Positions 1-7,462 of a stretch of DNA of 64,000 nt are shown in pieces. The notes beneath the pieces are model-generated. The model was not told the DNA's origin, did not search any database, and was given only the letters and a program-made list of their open reading frames with translations. The stretch's first letter is position 1. Every line of letters starts with the position of its first letter. The stretch is from NCBI RefSeq assembly GCF_900106755.1, contig NZ_FNNN01000016.1:1-64000 (forward strand). Direction: 5' to 3'. This DNA is from Bacteroides faecis MAJ27 (GTDB taxonomy: Bacteria > Bacteroidota > Bacteroidia > Bacteroidales > Bacteroidaceae). A program made the translations under genes and the position numbers.

Positions 1-20
1 ACAAAAACTTTGGGTAATAA

Positions 21-52
21 CAAAGCCCGGGCTTGTGAAAGTCTGGGCTTTG
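21..52. terminator. Hairpin at window edge
   Basis: A 12-bp stem with two G-T pairs (arms 21-32 and 41-52, core AAAGCCC/GGGCTTT) around an 8-nt loop. It could end transcription of a gene lying to the left of the window; the run of A after position 57 suits the minus strand better. Direction is uncertain. Confidence 0.5.
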
Positions 53-56
53 TGCA

Positions 57-91
57 TAAAAAAAGGTTGTGCCAGCGTTTTGACACAACCT
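57..91 (-). terminator. Terminator after cysS
   Basis: Perfect 8-bp stem (64-71 with 84-91, AGGTTGTG/CACAACCT) 18 nt past the cysS stop codon. On the minus strand it is followed by a run of T (complement of the A run at 58-63), the classic intrinsic terminator layout. Confidence 0.75.
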
Positions 92-109
92 CTTTATTCT
101 TATTTGCAA

Positions 110-1591
110 TTACTTATTCAGTCTCCATTCAAAGCCATCTTTCGTATCTTTAACTTCGAATCCGAGTGCAGTCAATGTATTACGGATTTCGTCCGAAGTA
201 GCCCAGTCTTTATTGGCTTTTGCTTTCATTCGTTGCTCCAATAACATATCCACTACCTTACCGTAGGCAGCCTCGCGACCGTCCGAGGAACCTTTCTCTT
301 CTTTCAGTCCCATAATATCGAAGCTGAAGAGCCGGAACGTTTCTTTCAGGTTATCCAGGTCTTCTGCAGAAATGGCAGCATTTCCGGCGATGATGTTATT
401 AATGATGCGGGCACCTTCGAAGAGTTGTGCAATAACGATAGGTGTATTCAAGTCGTCATTCATAGCTTCATAACATTTTGCGCGGAGCTCTTTCACATTG
501 ATGCCTTCTGAAGTCGTTGCAGAAGGAGTGATCTTATCCAATGCGTCGATTGCTTCCATCAGGCGTTGCAATCCCTTCTCCGAGGCTTGCAGTGCCTCAT
601 TGCTGAAGTCAACTGTGCTGCGATAGTGAGCTTGCAGAATGAAGAAACGGATCGTCATCGGAGTATAAGCCTGTGCCAGCAGTTTGTGGGTGCCGTTGAA
701 GAACTCATCCAGTGTGATAAAGTTTCCGAGTGATTTACCCATCTTCGTTCCGTTGATGGTAATCATGTTGTTGTGCATCCAGTAATGAACCATGTCGTCC
801 CCTTGTGAAGCTACCGACTGTGCAATTTCGCACTCGTGGTGCGGGAAAATCAGGTCCATTCCTCCTCCGTGAATGTCGAAATGCTCACCCAGATACTTAC
901 GTCCCATAGCAGTACATTCGGCATGCCATCCCGGGAAACCGTCACTCCATGGCGAAGGCCAGCGCATGATATGCTCCGGTTGTGCTTTCTTCCAGAGGGC
1001 GAAATCGGCAGGATTGCGTTTTTCGCTTTGTCCGTCGAGGTCGCGGGTTGTATTCAGTACGTCGTCGAGGTTGCGACCGGAAAGTTTTCCGTAGTGATAA
1101 TCCTTGTTATATTTGGCTACGTCGAAGTAAACAGAGCCTTCGCTTTCGTAAGCGTATCCGGCGTCCAGAATCTTCTGTACCAGCTGAATCTGTTCGATGA
1201 TATGTCCCGAAGCATGCGGTTCGATGCTTGGTGATAATACGTTGAGTGCTTCCATTGCCTTGTGGTAACGGTTCAGGAAATACTGAACGACTTCCATGGG
1301 TTCCAGCTCTTCCAGACGTGCTTTTTTGGCAATCTTATCTTCTCCGTCGTCGGCATCATGTTCCAGATGGCCTACATCGGTAATATTGCGTACATAACGT
1401 ACTTTGTATCCTAAATGAGTCAGATAACGGAAGAGTACGTCAAATGTGATGGAAGGACGGGCATGTCCCAGATGAGCGTCACCGTAGACTGTCGGTCCGC
1501 AGACATACATGCCCACATGAGGCGCGTGAAGCGGTACAAACAGTTCTTTTTTTCTATCTAGAGTGTTGTAAATGGTTAGTTGATGTTCCAT
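110..1591 (-). CDS. cysS: Cysteinyl-tRNA synthetase
   Basis: Cytoplasmic class I aminoacyl-tRNA synthetase that charges tRNA-Cys with cysteine. The 493-residue product is of normal length. Visible motifs are the zinc ligand Cys31, the HIGH-type HLGH at 40-43, the GWHAEC and HHECE zinc/active-site region, and a KMSKS-type KMGKS followed by LGN. An upstream in-frame GTG at 1624 would add 11 residues, but a TACCTTTG -7 box lies at 1624-1631, so that GTG would precede the transcript start; the ATG at 1591 is chosen. It lies downstream of the HAD phosphatase gene on the same strand but has its own promoter. Identification is secure from the motifs. Confidence 0.95.
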   Translation of the reverse strand: MEHQLTIYNTLDRKKELFVPLHAPHVGMYVCGPTVYGDAHLGHARPSITFDVLFRYLTHLGYKVRYVRNITDVGHLEHDADDGEDKIAKKARLEELEPMEVVQYFLNRYHKAMEALNVLSPSIEPHASGHIIEQIQLVQKILDAGYAYESEGSVYFDVAKYNKDYHYGKLSGRNLDDVLNTTRDLDGQSEKRNPADFALWKKAQPEHIMRWPSPWSDGFPGWHAECTAMGRKYLGEHFDIHGGGMDLIFPHHECEIAQSVASQGDDMVHYWMHNNMITINGTKMGKSLGNFITLDEFFNGTHKLLAQAYTPMTIRFFILQAHYRSTVDFSNEALQASEKGLQRLMEAIDALDKITPSATTSEGINVKELRAKCYEAMNDDLNTPIVIAQLFEGARIINNIIAGNAAISAEDLDNLKETFRLFSFDIMGLKEEKGSSDGREAAYGKVVDMLLEQRMKAKANKDWATSDEIRNTLTALGFEVKDTKDGFEWRLNK

Positions 1592-1623
1592 AACGTTTAC
1601 TATTTGATTCTTTTTAGGAGCCA

Positions 1624-1631
1624 CAAAGGTA
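1624..1631 (-). promoter_or_regulatory. cysS promoter -7 box
   Basis: The minus strand reads TACCTTTG, matching the Bacteroides TAnnTTTG element, 33 nt before the cysS ATG. It decides against the upstream GTG start. Confidence 0.6.
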
Positions 1632-1680
1632 GAATAATTCTTTGATATATGCTGTAAATCAGCTTGAAATCTGCTCGTTT

Positions 1681-2502
1681 TTACATGGGGCAGGATAGCT
1701 GAATATGTTTTTCTATGGCTACCGCTACTCCGTCTTCATCATTGCTCAGTGTGATCTCATTGGCCGCTTTCTTCACGGGTTCCTGTGCATTTCCCATTGC
1801 AATGCCCATGCCTGCAAACTTGATCATTGACAGGTCATTGTATCCGTCGCCTATGGCTATGACTTCTTCCCGTGATACTCCTGTCGCTTCCAGCAGGACA
1901 GTGAGAGACAAGGCTTTATCAATTCCCTGTGGAACTAATTCCAGGAAATAGGGTTCCGAACGGAAAACATTGATCTTTCCTTGCAGGCGGATACACAGCT
2001 CAGACTCGACAGGAATCAATTGGTCGGCATCTCCTACGATAAGGCATTTGGCTACCGGAAGAGTGATGTCGGTCAGGAAGTCATTTGTTTCCCGTACTGC
2101 CATTTTATTGAGGAAGGCTTCTTTCTGTACATATGGGTCTTGCGAGTTTTCGGTCACTATCTCTGCCCCGTCATAGGTCAGTATGCTTAGATGATTGGTA
2201 CGGGCACATTCGTAGAGCACCGGAATCACTTCATTGGGAAGCACATTCTCGTACATCATTTCCTTGCTTTCCCAGTTGATGATCTCGCCGCCGTTATAGG
2301 ACAGGATAAATCCGCCGAACTCATTTATACGCAGCTCATTGGCGAGCGGCACGATGCCATAGGTTGGCCGTCCCGAAGCGAGTACCAGACGGACTCCTTG
2401 TTCTTGTATGCGTATCAGTGTTTCCCGGTTGCGGGCAGTTATTTCTTTCTTAGAGTTGGTAAGCGTACCGTCAAGGTCGAGGACTACGAGTTTATATTTC
2501 AT
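1681..2502 (-). CDS. Cof-type HAD-IIB family phosphatase
   Basis: Predicted cytoplasmic haloacid-dehalogenase phosphatase of the Cof/YidA group, which dephosphorylates sugar phosphates, nucleotides or flavin precursors; the true substrate cannot be read from sequence. The 273-residue protein starts with the nucleophile motif DLDGTLT (Asp9 and Asp11), followed by SGR (motif II) and the late GDGYNDLSM motif near residue 219 that binds Mg2+. The cap domain between them is of the IIB type by size. A TATCTTTG -7 box stands at 2523-2530, giving a short leader. The gene is upstream of cysS on the same strand with an 89-nt gap. Family assignment is firm, substrate unknown. Confidence 0.88.
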   Translation of the reverse strand: MKYKLVVLDLDGTLTNSKKEITARNRETLIRIQEQGVRLVLASGRPTYGIVPLANELRINEFGGFILSYNGGEIINWESKEMMYENVLPNEVIPVLYECARTNHLSILTYDGAEIVTENSQDPYVQKEAFLNKMAVRETNDFLTDITLPVAKCLIVGDADQLIPVESELCIRLQGKINVFRSEPYFLELVPQGIDKALSLTVLLEATGVSREEVIAIGDGYNDLSMIKFAGMGIAMGNAQEPVKKAANEITLSNDEDGVAVAIEKHIQLSCPM

Positions 2503-2522
2503 GTGATGTTGTTTTTAGGCTG

Positions 2523-2530
2523 CAAAGATA
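2523..2530 (-). promoter_or_regulatory. Promoter -7 box of HAD phosphatase gene
   Basis: The minus strand reads TATCTTTG, a perfect match to TAnnTTTG, about 20 nt before the ATG at 2502. Confidence 0.6.
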
Positions 2531-2565
2531 GGAGAAAAACAGGTTGCTGCAAGGAATATGGAACT

Positions 2566-2632
2566 ATTTGCACTCTCTCAGTGCAAATCTTCTTAAATAA
2601 TGCACTCCTATAGTGCAAATTTTATATCTTTG
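2566..2632 (+). promoter_or_regulatory. Two palindromic operators and promoter of the AAA ATPase gene
   Basis: Two dyads sit in front of the ATPase gene: ATTTGCAC-N7-GTGCAAAT at 2566-2588 and TGCAC-N7-GTGCA at 2601-2617. Their TGCAC halves are 32 bp apart, about three helical turns, so both face the same side of DNA. The -7 box TATCTTTG follows at 2625-2632 and the second dyad covers the expected -33 region. This suggests a repressor site; the regulator is unknown. Confidence 0.6.
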
Positions 2633-2648
2633 TCTAAAAAGAAGGCAT

Positions 2649-3818
2649 ATGGAGAAGTTATTCGAGTATTATCGGAAATTAGTGCGGGAAACTGATATTG
2701 AGTTTTATCGTTATATTTATTCCAAAATAAATTGGAATAGCCGTATGATAGGGCTCACCGGACCGAGAGGGGTTGGAAAGACGACCTTGGTACTTCAGCA
2801 TATCAAGGAGAAACTGAATTTGAATGAGGCTTTATATGTTACGGCAGAAGACTTTTATTTTGCCAGCCATCGCCTCCTTGATTTGGCCGATGCGTTTGTG
2901 AAGATGGGAGGGAAATATCTGTTTATCGACGAAATTCATAAATACAAGGATTGGTCGAAAGAACTTAAATTGGTTTATGACTATCACCCTGAATTGAATA
3001 TTGTATTTACCGGTTCGTCCGTATTGGATATCAATAAGGGAGCGTCTGACCTTAGTCGTCGTGCAGTTATGTATCAGATGCAGGGGCTTTCTTTCCGTGA
3101 ATATTTACAGTTATTTCATCATATATCTTCCGAAGTGTATACTTTACAGGATATGGTGACGCACAAGGTTGATATTCCGGGTTTAGAACATCCGCTTCCG
3201 CTTTTTCATGAATACCTGCAAACAGGCTATTATCCGTTTGCTTTGGAAGATGACTACGATATCCGTTTGCGGCAAATCATTAACTTGACTTTAGAATCAG
3301 ATATTCCTCAATTTGCAGATATGAATGTATCTACAGGACGGAAGCTCAAACAGCTTCTTGCCATTATTGCTAAAAGTGTACCGTTTAAACCGAACTTTAG
3401 CAGTATCGCTAAAGTGCTGGAGATAAGCCGCAATAATATTTCAGATTACTGCCTTTATATTGAGGAGGCGGGACTTATAGCACAATTGCGGGATGCCACC
3501 GGTGGAGTTCGGGGATTGGGAAAGGTGGATAAAATCTATTTGGATAATACGAATCTTATCTATAATTTGGCTCAGGAAAACTCTAATATCGGGAATGTCC
3601 GGGAAACTTTCTTCTTGAATCAGACCAGAGCGTTTTCGGATGTCGTGACTTCTCCCGTTTCTGACTTTTTGATTGATAAGATGACTTTTGAAATAGGAGG
3701 TAAGAAGAAGGGGCAGAAGCAAATACAGGGAATAGAAAAGGGTTTCATCGTAAAAGATGACATTGAACAAGGTTTTATGAATGTGATCCCTTTGTGGCAG
3801 TTTGGTATGGGATATTAG
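2649..3818 (+). CDS. AAA family ATP-binding protein (AAA_14/DUF4143 type)
   Basis: A 389-residue single-gene P-loop ATPase of the 'archaeal ATPase' kind that is present in many copies in Bacteroides. Walker A is GPRGVGKTT near residues 39-47; Walker B is LFIDEIH near 91-97, followed by a sensor-like FTGSS around residue 121. The C-terminal half has the winged-helix region expected of the family (EISRNNISDYCLYIEEAGLI). The role of these proteins is not established; some resemble toxin-antitoxin or stress-linked ATPases. The start at 2649 is chosen because an upstream in-frame start at 2613 would lie before the promoter -7 box. It is transcribed alone, divergent from the HAD gene. Confidence 0.8.
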   Translation: MEKLFEYYRKLVRETDIEFYRYIYSKINWNSRMIGLTGPRGVGKTTLVLQHIKEKLNLNEALYVTAEDFYFASHRLLDLADAFVKMGGKYLFIDEIHKYKDWSKELKLVYDYHPELNIVFTGSSVLDINKGASDLSRRAVMYQMQGLSFREYLQLFHHISSEVYTLQDMVTHKVDIPGLEHPLPLFHEYLQTGYYPFALEDDYDIRLRQIINLTLESDIPQFADMNVSTGRKLKQLLAIIAKSVPFKPNFSSIAKVLEISRNNISDYCLYIEEAGLIAQLRDATGGVRGLGKVDKIYLDNTNLIYNLAQENSNIGNVRETFFLNQTRAFSDVVTSPVSDFLIDKMTFEIGGKKKGQKQIQGIEKGFIVKDDIEQGFMNVIPLWQFGMGY

Positions 3819-3834
3819 GGTATACTTTATTAAT

Positions 3835-3885
3835 CACTATTGCAGCAAGTCCGCCCACTGTTCATTGCTCAGTGCCGGCAGTGCG
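3835..3885 (-). pseudogene. Duplicated 3' scrap of the SNF2 helicase gene
   Basis: These 51 bases match 7461-7511, the end of the SNF2 helicase gene, with four differences. On the minus strand they encode ALPALSNEQWADLLQ and a stop, against the same peptide ending in E in the intact gene. Outside this block the sequences are unrelated. It is a non-functional remnant marking the edge of a segment inserted between the ATPase gene and the helicase gene. Confidence 0.85.
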
Positions 3886-3915
3886 AAGAACAAAAAATAA
3901 ATAAGCATTAATTTC

Positions 3916-3945
3916 TTGTTATTTAAAATAGTTTCTATAATTTTG
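3916..3945 (+). promoter_or_regulatory. Promoter of lipoprotein/OmpA module
   Basis: A TTG at 3916-3918 and the -7 box TAATTTTG at 3938-3945 are separated by 19 nt, as expected for the Bacteroides primary sigma factor. The predicted start near 3952 gives a leader of about 300 nt before the lipoprotein gene. Confidence 0.6.
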
Positions 3946-3951
3946 TACCTA

Positions 3952-4255
3952 ATTTCTAATGCCTAGTAAGTAGAGGCATTGAAAGGACATATTAGTAAAC
4001 GAAGAGCGTTTGACATATTATCTCATCATGGAATCTCGACAATTTCACGGTCAGGAGGTAATAGGCAAGAACGCTCACGTCAGTGGTATATATTTCTGCT
4101 TTGCGGTAGACTATATAACATTCTGGCGTGGGCTATTGTTTTATTATCCTGATCGGGCAGTCGAGAGCCTCATGGTGGTAATAATTCAGTAGTTCCCACG
4201 CTTTTTACATTTAACCGCTAACGAGGGGGCTGTTAGCACTTCCAATGAACAAAAC
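3952..4255 (+). ncRNA. Structured 5' leader with competing hairpins (candidate attenuator or riboswitch)
   Basis: About 300 nt of predicted leader RNA. Four helices can be drawn. The first, 3958-3964 with 3974-3980, is right at the 5' end. The second (P1) is 4074-4083 with 4123-4132, ten pairs including two G-U, continuing inward. The third (P2) runs from 4126-4148 to 4177-4201, about twenty pairs with small internal loops, and is followed by five T at 4202-4206, like an intrinsic terminator. The fourth is 4217-4222 with 4232-4237, near the start codon. P1 and P2 share bases 4126-4132 and so exclude each other. A 54-codon ORF (ATG at 4028, stop at 4190-4192) runs through P1 and P2. I do not recognise a named family; the ligand or signal is unknown. 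Confidence 0.55.
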
Positions 4256-6028
4256 ATGAAAAAGGTGTTAATTCCTTTCTTAGTTGCGGGTATGTTATGT
4301 ACTACCTCGTGTACAGAATTATTTGAACCATCAGTTGATTATGGTGACCAGACCTATATCAATGATTATTCAGCTCTTGTGTCGGTTATAAATGACCTTA
4401 ATAAGTCTATTAGTGAAAGATTTGAAGCGTTGAATAAGCTTCTGGATAAGAATTTGGCTGATATTAAATTGTCGGTAGACGAAAATACCGGTGCTATTAA
4501 AATTCTTGGAGAAAATGTGGAGAATGGTTTGTCGTCTATCAACAAAACTCTGTTCGATGGTTTCTCTGCATTGAGTACACAGATAGATGAAACAGGGAAG
4601 CAGATTGTATATGCAATCAATGAAAACGGAGAACTATTACGCCTTGAAATAGATGAAACAGGTAAGCTTATTTCTGCACAAATAGAGAAGTCAGCAACTA
4701 AATTGGTTGAAACTATCAATAGTTTGACAGCGACTTTATCAGAGAAGTTTGATGCGTTGACGATTATTACTAAAGCAGGGTTTGCTGAAGTATCTGTTAA
4801 AATTGACGATTTGGACAAAACGCTGGATGCACAACTTACCAATGTAAATACTAATCTTGGAACGCTTAATACAACAATGTTTGATGGATTCAAAGCGCTC
4901 AATACAACGCTTGATGCGAATGGCAACAAGATTGTTACGGCTATGAACGAAAATGGTGAACTACTGCGTCTTGAGATAGATGAAACAGGTAAACTTATTT
5001 CTGCGGAAATAAAGAAAACGGCAGATGCTCTTGTTGCAGTTATCAATAGCCAGACTGCGACTATCAGCGAGAAATTTGACGCATTAACTGCGATGATAAA
5101 TACTGGATTTGCTAATGTGACTACTCAGATAGGTAAGGTTGGTGACCAGTTGCATTTGGATATTCAAGGCGTTAATGAAAGTCTTGGAGCACTTAATACT
5201 ACTATGACTAATGGTTTCACAACGCTGGGTACCAAGATTGATGCGAATGGCAATACGATTGCTACCGCTATCAATGAGCAAGGTGAGAAGCTGGAACTTG
5301 TGATAGATAATAATGGTAAGGTTATTTCTGCAGAAATAAAAGATTTCAAAGATGCTTATAATACAGCTGAAGCAGCAGAACTCGCTAAAATGGCAGAGAT
5401 TATTGGTGCTGTCAATGATTTGACGGCAGCAAATAATACAAATTCTGCGAATCTCCTGGCAAAACTGGAACAGTTGCTCACGGATAAGGGTATTTATTAT
5501 GATGAAAACAATGCCGAGCAGATGTATATGACACCGGAGAATTTCGCAGCAATTCAGGATGCCGGAGTAAATTCAAATGTTTATAAGCTTTATGCAGATC
5601 AGTTGAATGTATTGTCTGTTACATTTACTTCAAAGCAGGTTGTGGATGCTACAGGAAGCACTCATGAACATGCGGTTTTTACTCCTAATACGGCAGCTGA
5701 TGCTGCACCTGTACTTGTTGCATCGAGAGCTGAAATCGTAGATGGTATTGCTAATGGCAAGAAGGTGGTAAAGGTTGTCAAGACAGCAGTAAATCGTAAT
5801 TATACCGTTACAATTACGACTGGTTGTAATTATCGCAGTATGTTTGCGATGAGGCTTACTGATGCTAATGGTACCAAGGATGTCACATTCACACCTACAT
5901 TATCACATAGTTTTGAGTTGATAGTTTATAATGCTTCAACTAGTGTTATCAAGAATGGTATTAATGCAATTGTTTATTGTTGTGAAACAGGCACTAATAA
6001 TACTTACTCATTAGTTGACCCCAAATAA
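4256..6028 (+). CDS. Repeat-rich surface lipoprotein
   Basis: A 590-residue lipoprotein of unknown function. Residues 1-19 form a type II signal peptide ending in TTSC, with Cys19 as the lipidated residue, so it is anchored in the outer membrane. From about residue 96 come three tandem repeats of exactly 109 residues (327 bp), each with FDGF/NGF, an ENGE-LL-EID-TGKLISA core and SEKFDAL-like segments. The heptad-like spacing and phage-fibre style suggest a trimeric or rod-like stalk; this is inference. Residues from about 420 to the end form a separate, apparently beta-rich globular domain. It is followed after 17 nt by an OmpA-like gene, and both appear to be under the structured leader. I cannot name a function; an adhesin or envelope spacer is possible. 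Confidence 0.75.
   Translation: MKKVLIPFLVAGMLCTTSCTELFEPSVDYGDQTYINDYSALVSVINDLNKSISERFEALNKLLDKNLADIKLSVDENTGAIKILGENVENGLSSINKTLFDGFSALSTQIDETGKQIVYAINENGELLRLEIDETGKLISAQIEKSATKLVETINSLTATLSEKFDALTIITKAGFAEVSVKIDDLDKTLDAQLTNVNTNLGTLNTTMFDGFKALNTTLDANGNKIVTAMNENGELLRLEIDETGKLISAEIKKTADALVAVINSQTATISEKFDALTAMINTGFANVTTQIGKVGDQLHLDIQGVNESLGALNTTMTNGFTTLGTKIDANGNTIATAINEQGEKLELVIDNNGKVISAEIKDFKDAYNTAEAAELAKMAEIIGAVNDLTAANNTNSANLLAKLEQLLTDKGIYYDENNAEQMYMTPENFAAIQDAGVNSNVYKLYADQLNVLSVTFTSKQVVDATGSTHEHAVFTPNTAADAAPVLVASRAEIVDGIANGKKVVKVVKTAVNRNYTVTITTGCNYRSMFAMRLTDANGTKDVTFTPTLSHSFELIVYNASTSVIKNGINAIVYCCETGTNNTYSLVDPK
4541..5350 (+). repeat. In-frame tandem repeats of 327 bp
   Basis: Equivalent codons recur at 4553, 4880 and 5207 and again at 4631, 4958 and 5285, always 327 bp apart. 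Units one and two are close; the third is more diverged and degrades after about 5350. No indels between units, so 109 residues is probably a structural period. Confidence 0.85.
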
Positions 6029-6045
6029 CTAATCTTTTCTCAAAT

Positions 6046-7326
6046 ATGATGAAATTAAAAAATATACTTGGTATAACCGTAGTCCTCATGGCTACGGTTA
6101 CCCTCCAAGCCCAAACCTACAATGATAGTGTACGAGTCCGCACTTGGTCTGTATATATGCAAGGCGGTATCAGTAGTTATCACGGGGTGAGGAGTGAACT
6201 GTTCGATAATTCGAAGAGAACCATGGCGCCTGATTTAAATTTAGGCGTGAAGTACAATATTCAACCTTGGGTGAGATTAGGTGTAAATGCGGGATATACC
6301 ATGTTGAAATCTAGCGGTAATCATAGCTTATCGATCACTACTACGGATCATAATTTTCTGATAGGTGATCGTACCGGTACGCTTGAATTGAAATCCGACC
6401 GATTGCAAAATCTCAATAACACGTATTTGGCGGGGGTGGATGCCAATGCGGATTTTAATATTCTTGAAATCTGGCCTAAGCGGAAAGCGCAATGGCTGAG
6501 TTTGTACGCTGGTGCGGGAGTGGGCTATATGCGTGGCTGGAATCGGAACTCACAGACATGGTCTTACAACGAAAGAGCGACAGCTACAGGTGACGCCTAT
6601 TTTAATGGGTATAGCCACTCTTATTTGAAATCATCCGAAGATAAGAAACACTTCAATGCTTTGTATATACCTCTCTCCTTGTCATTAGAGTTTGACATAC
6701 AGCGTCAGTTGACATTAGGCGTTATCGGTCAATATAAATGCATACCTACGAAATCGGATTTTAGTCCCAAAGGTATTTATAGTGCAGGCGTTGTCATACG
6801 ATATAATTTTGTAAAGAGCAAAAGCAAGTTACAGAGGAAGCAGATTGCCGATTTATATAGTGAATTGGATGCCAGTCAAGTAGACTGTGCCAGTGCAAAA
6901 GCCACTCTTCAGCGTCAGTCCAGAGAAGAAATGGAGCGGCTGAAAAAAGAAGCGGATGAATTGAAACGCCAAATAGAAAGCATAAACAGTACTGCTGCCG
7001 GAAAAGGTGAAGAAACGAGTGCGATAATCTATTTCGAAAACGATTCATGGGAACTATCCTCAAAAGGTGGTGAACAATTGCAAGTGTTGGCGGAAAAGTT
7101 GAAGACCCATCCTGAAAAGAAGATTATGCTTATCAGTTCCGCCAATACGGTGGGGCATGAGAACAGAAATAAAAAGCTATCGTCCAATCGTTTGAATACT
7201 GTGAAGCAGTTTTTGCTTAGCCAAGGTGTCAGTGACACTCAGTTTAAGACTGAAGTAAGCCTTGGCGATTATGGAATGACAACTTCTTCAGATTGTCGAC
7301 GTGTTATAGTTATCACCCAGCCGTAG
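6046..7326 (+). CDS. OmpA family outer membrane protein
   Basis: A 426-residue protein with a signal peptide (cleavage probably after QAQ near residue 23), a beta-rich N-terminal part with alternating aromatic strands up to about residue 260, consistent with a small outer-membrane barrel, a short coiled coil (EEMERLKKEADELKRQIES), and a C-terminal OmpA-like peptidoglycan-binding domain. The domain keeps the NKKLSSNRLNTVKQFL helix with its conserved Arg and the IYFENDS strand. The usual Asp that contacts diaminopimelate is not obvious in ANTVGHEN. Two ATG codons lie in tandem at 6046 and 6049. It probably links the partner lipoprotein or the outer membrane to the wall. A strong hairpin terminator follows. 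Confidence 0.82.
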   Translation: MMKLKNILGITVVLMATVTLQAQTYNDSVRVRTWSVYMQGGISSYHGVRSELFDNSKRTMAPDLNLGVKYNIQPWVRLGVNAGYTMLKSSGNHSLSITTTDHNFLIGDRTGTLELKSDRLQNLNNTYLAGVDANADFNILEIWPKRKAQWLSLYAGAGVGYMRGWNRNSQTWSYNERATATGDAYFNGYSHSYLKSSEDKKHFNALYIPLSLSLEFDIQRQLTLGVIGQYKCIPTKSDFSPKGIYSAGVVIRYNFVKSKSKLQRKQIADLYSELDASQVDCASAKATLQRQSREEMERLKKEADELKRQIESINSTAAGKGEETSAIIYFENDSWELSSKGGEQLQVLAEKLKTHPEKKIMLISSANTVGHENRNKKLSSNRLNTVKQFLLSQGVSDTQFKTEVSLGDYGMTTSSDCRRVIVITQP

Positions 7327-7350
7327 GGTAATTAGTCTTTTTCAAAAGAA

Positions 7351-7420
7351 AAGGAACTTAAATCCCGGAATAACGTCGCAGAAGAGATTATAAGACGTTT
7401 GGAGTTTAAGTTCCTTATTT
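7351..7420 (+). terminator. Terminator after OmpA-like gene
   Basis: Long stem GGAACTTAAA-TCC (7353-7365) with GGAGTTTAAGTTCC (7401-7414), one bulge, 35-nt loop, followed by TTATTTTA. It lies 25 nt past the stop codon and near the right edge of the inserted segment. Confidence 0.65.
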
Positions 7421-7462
7421 TAATGTTTGGTGTCTATTGTTCGATTTGGCGTTATTAGAGCA

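Noticed and set aside
2613..2648. Upstream start for the AAA ATPase
   Set aside because: It lies before the -7 box at 2625-2632, so it would not be transcribed.
4366..5046. 226-codon minus-strand ORF
   Set aside because: Antisense to the repeat region of the lipoprotein gene; an artefact of the repeated sequence, with no promoter or recognisable domain.
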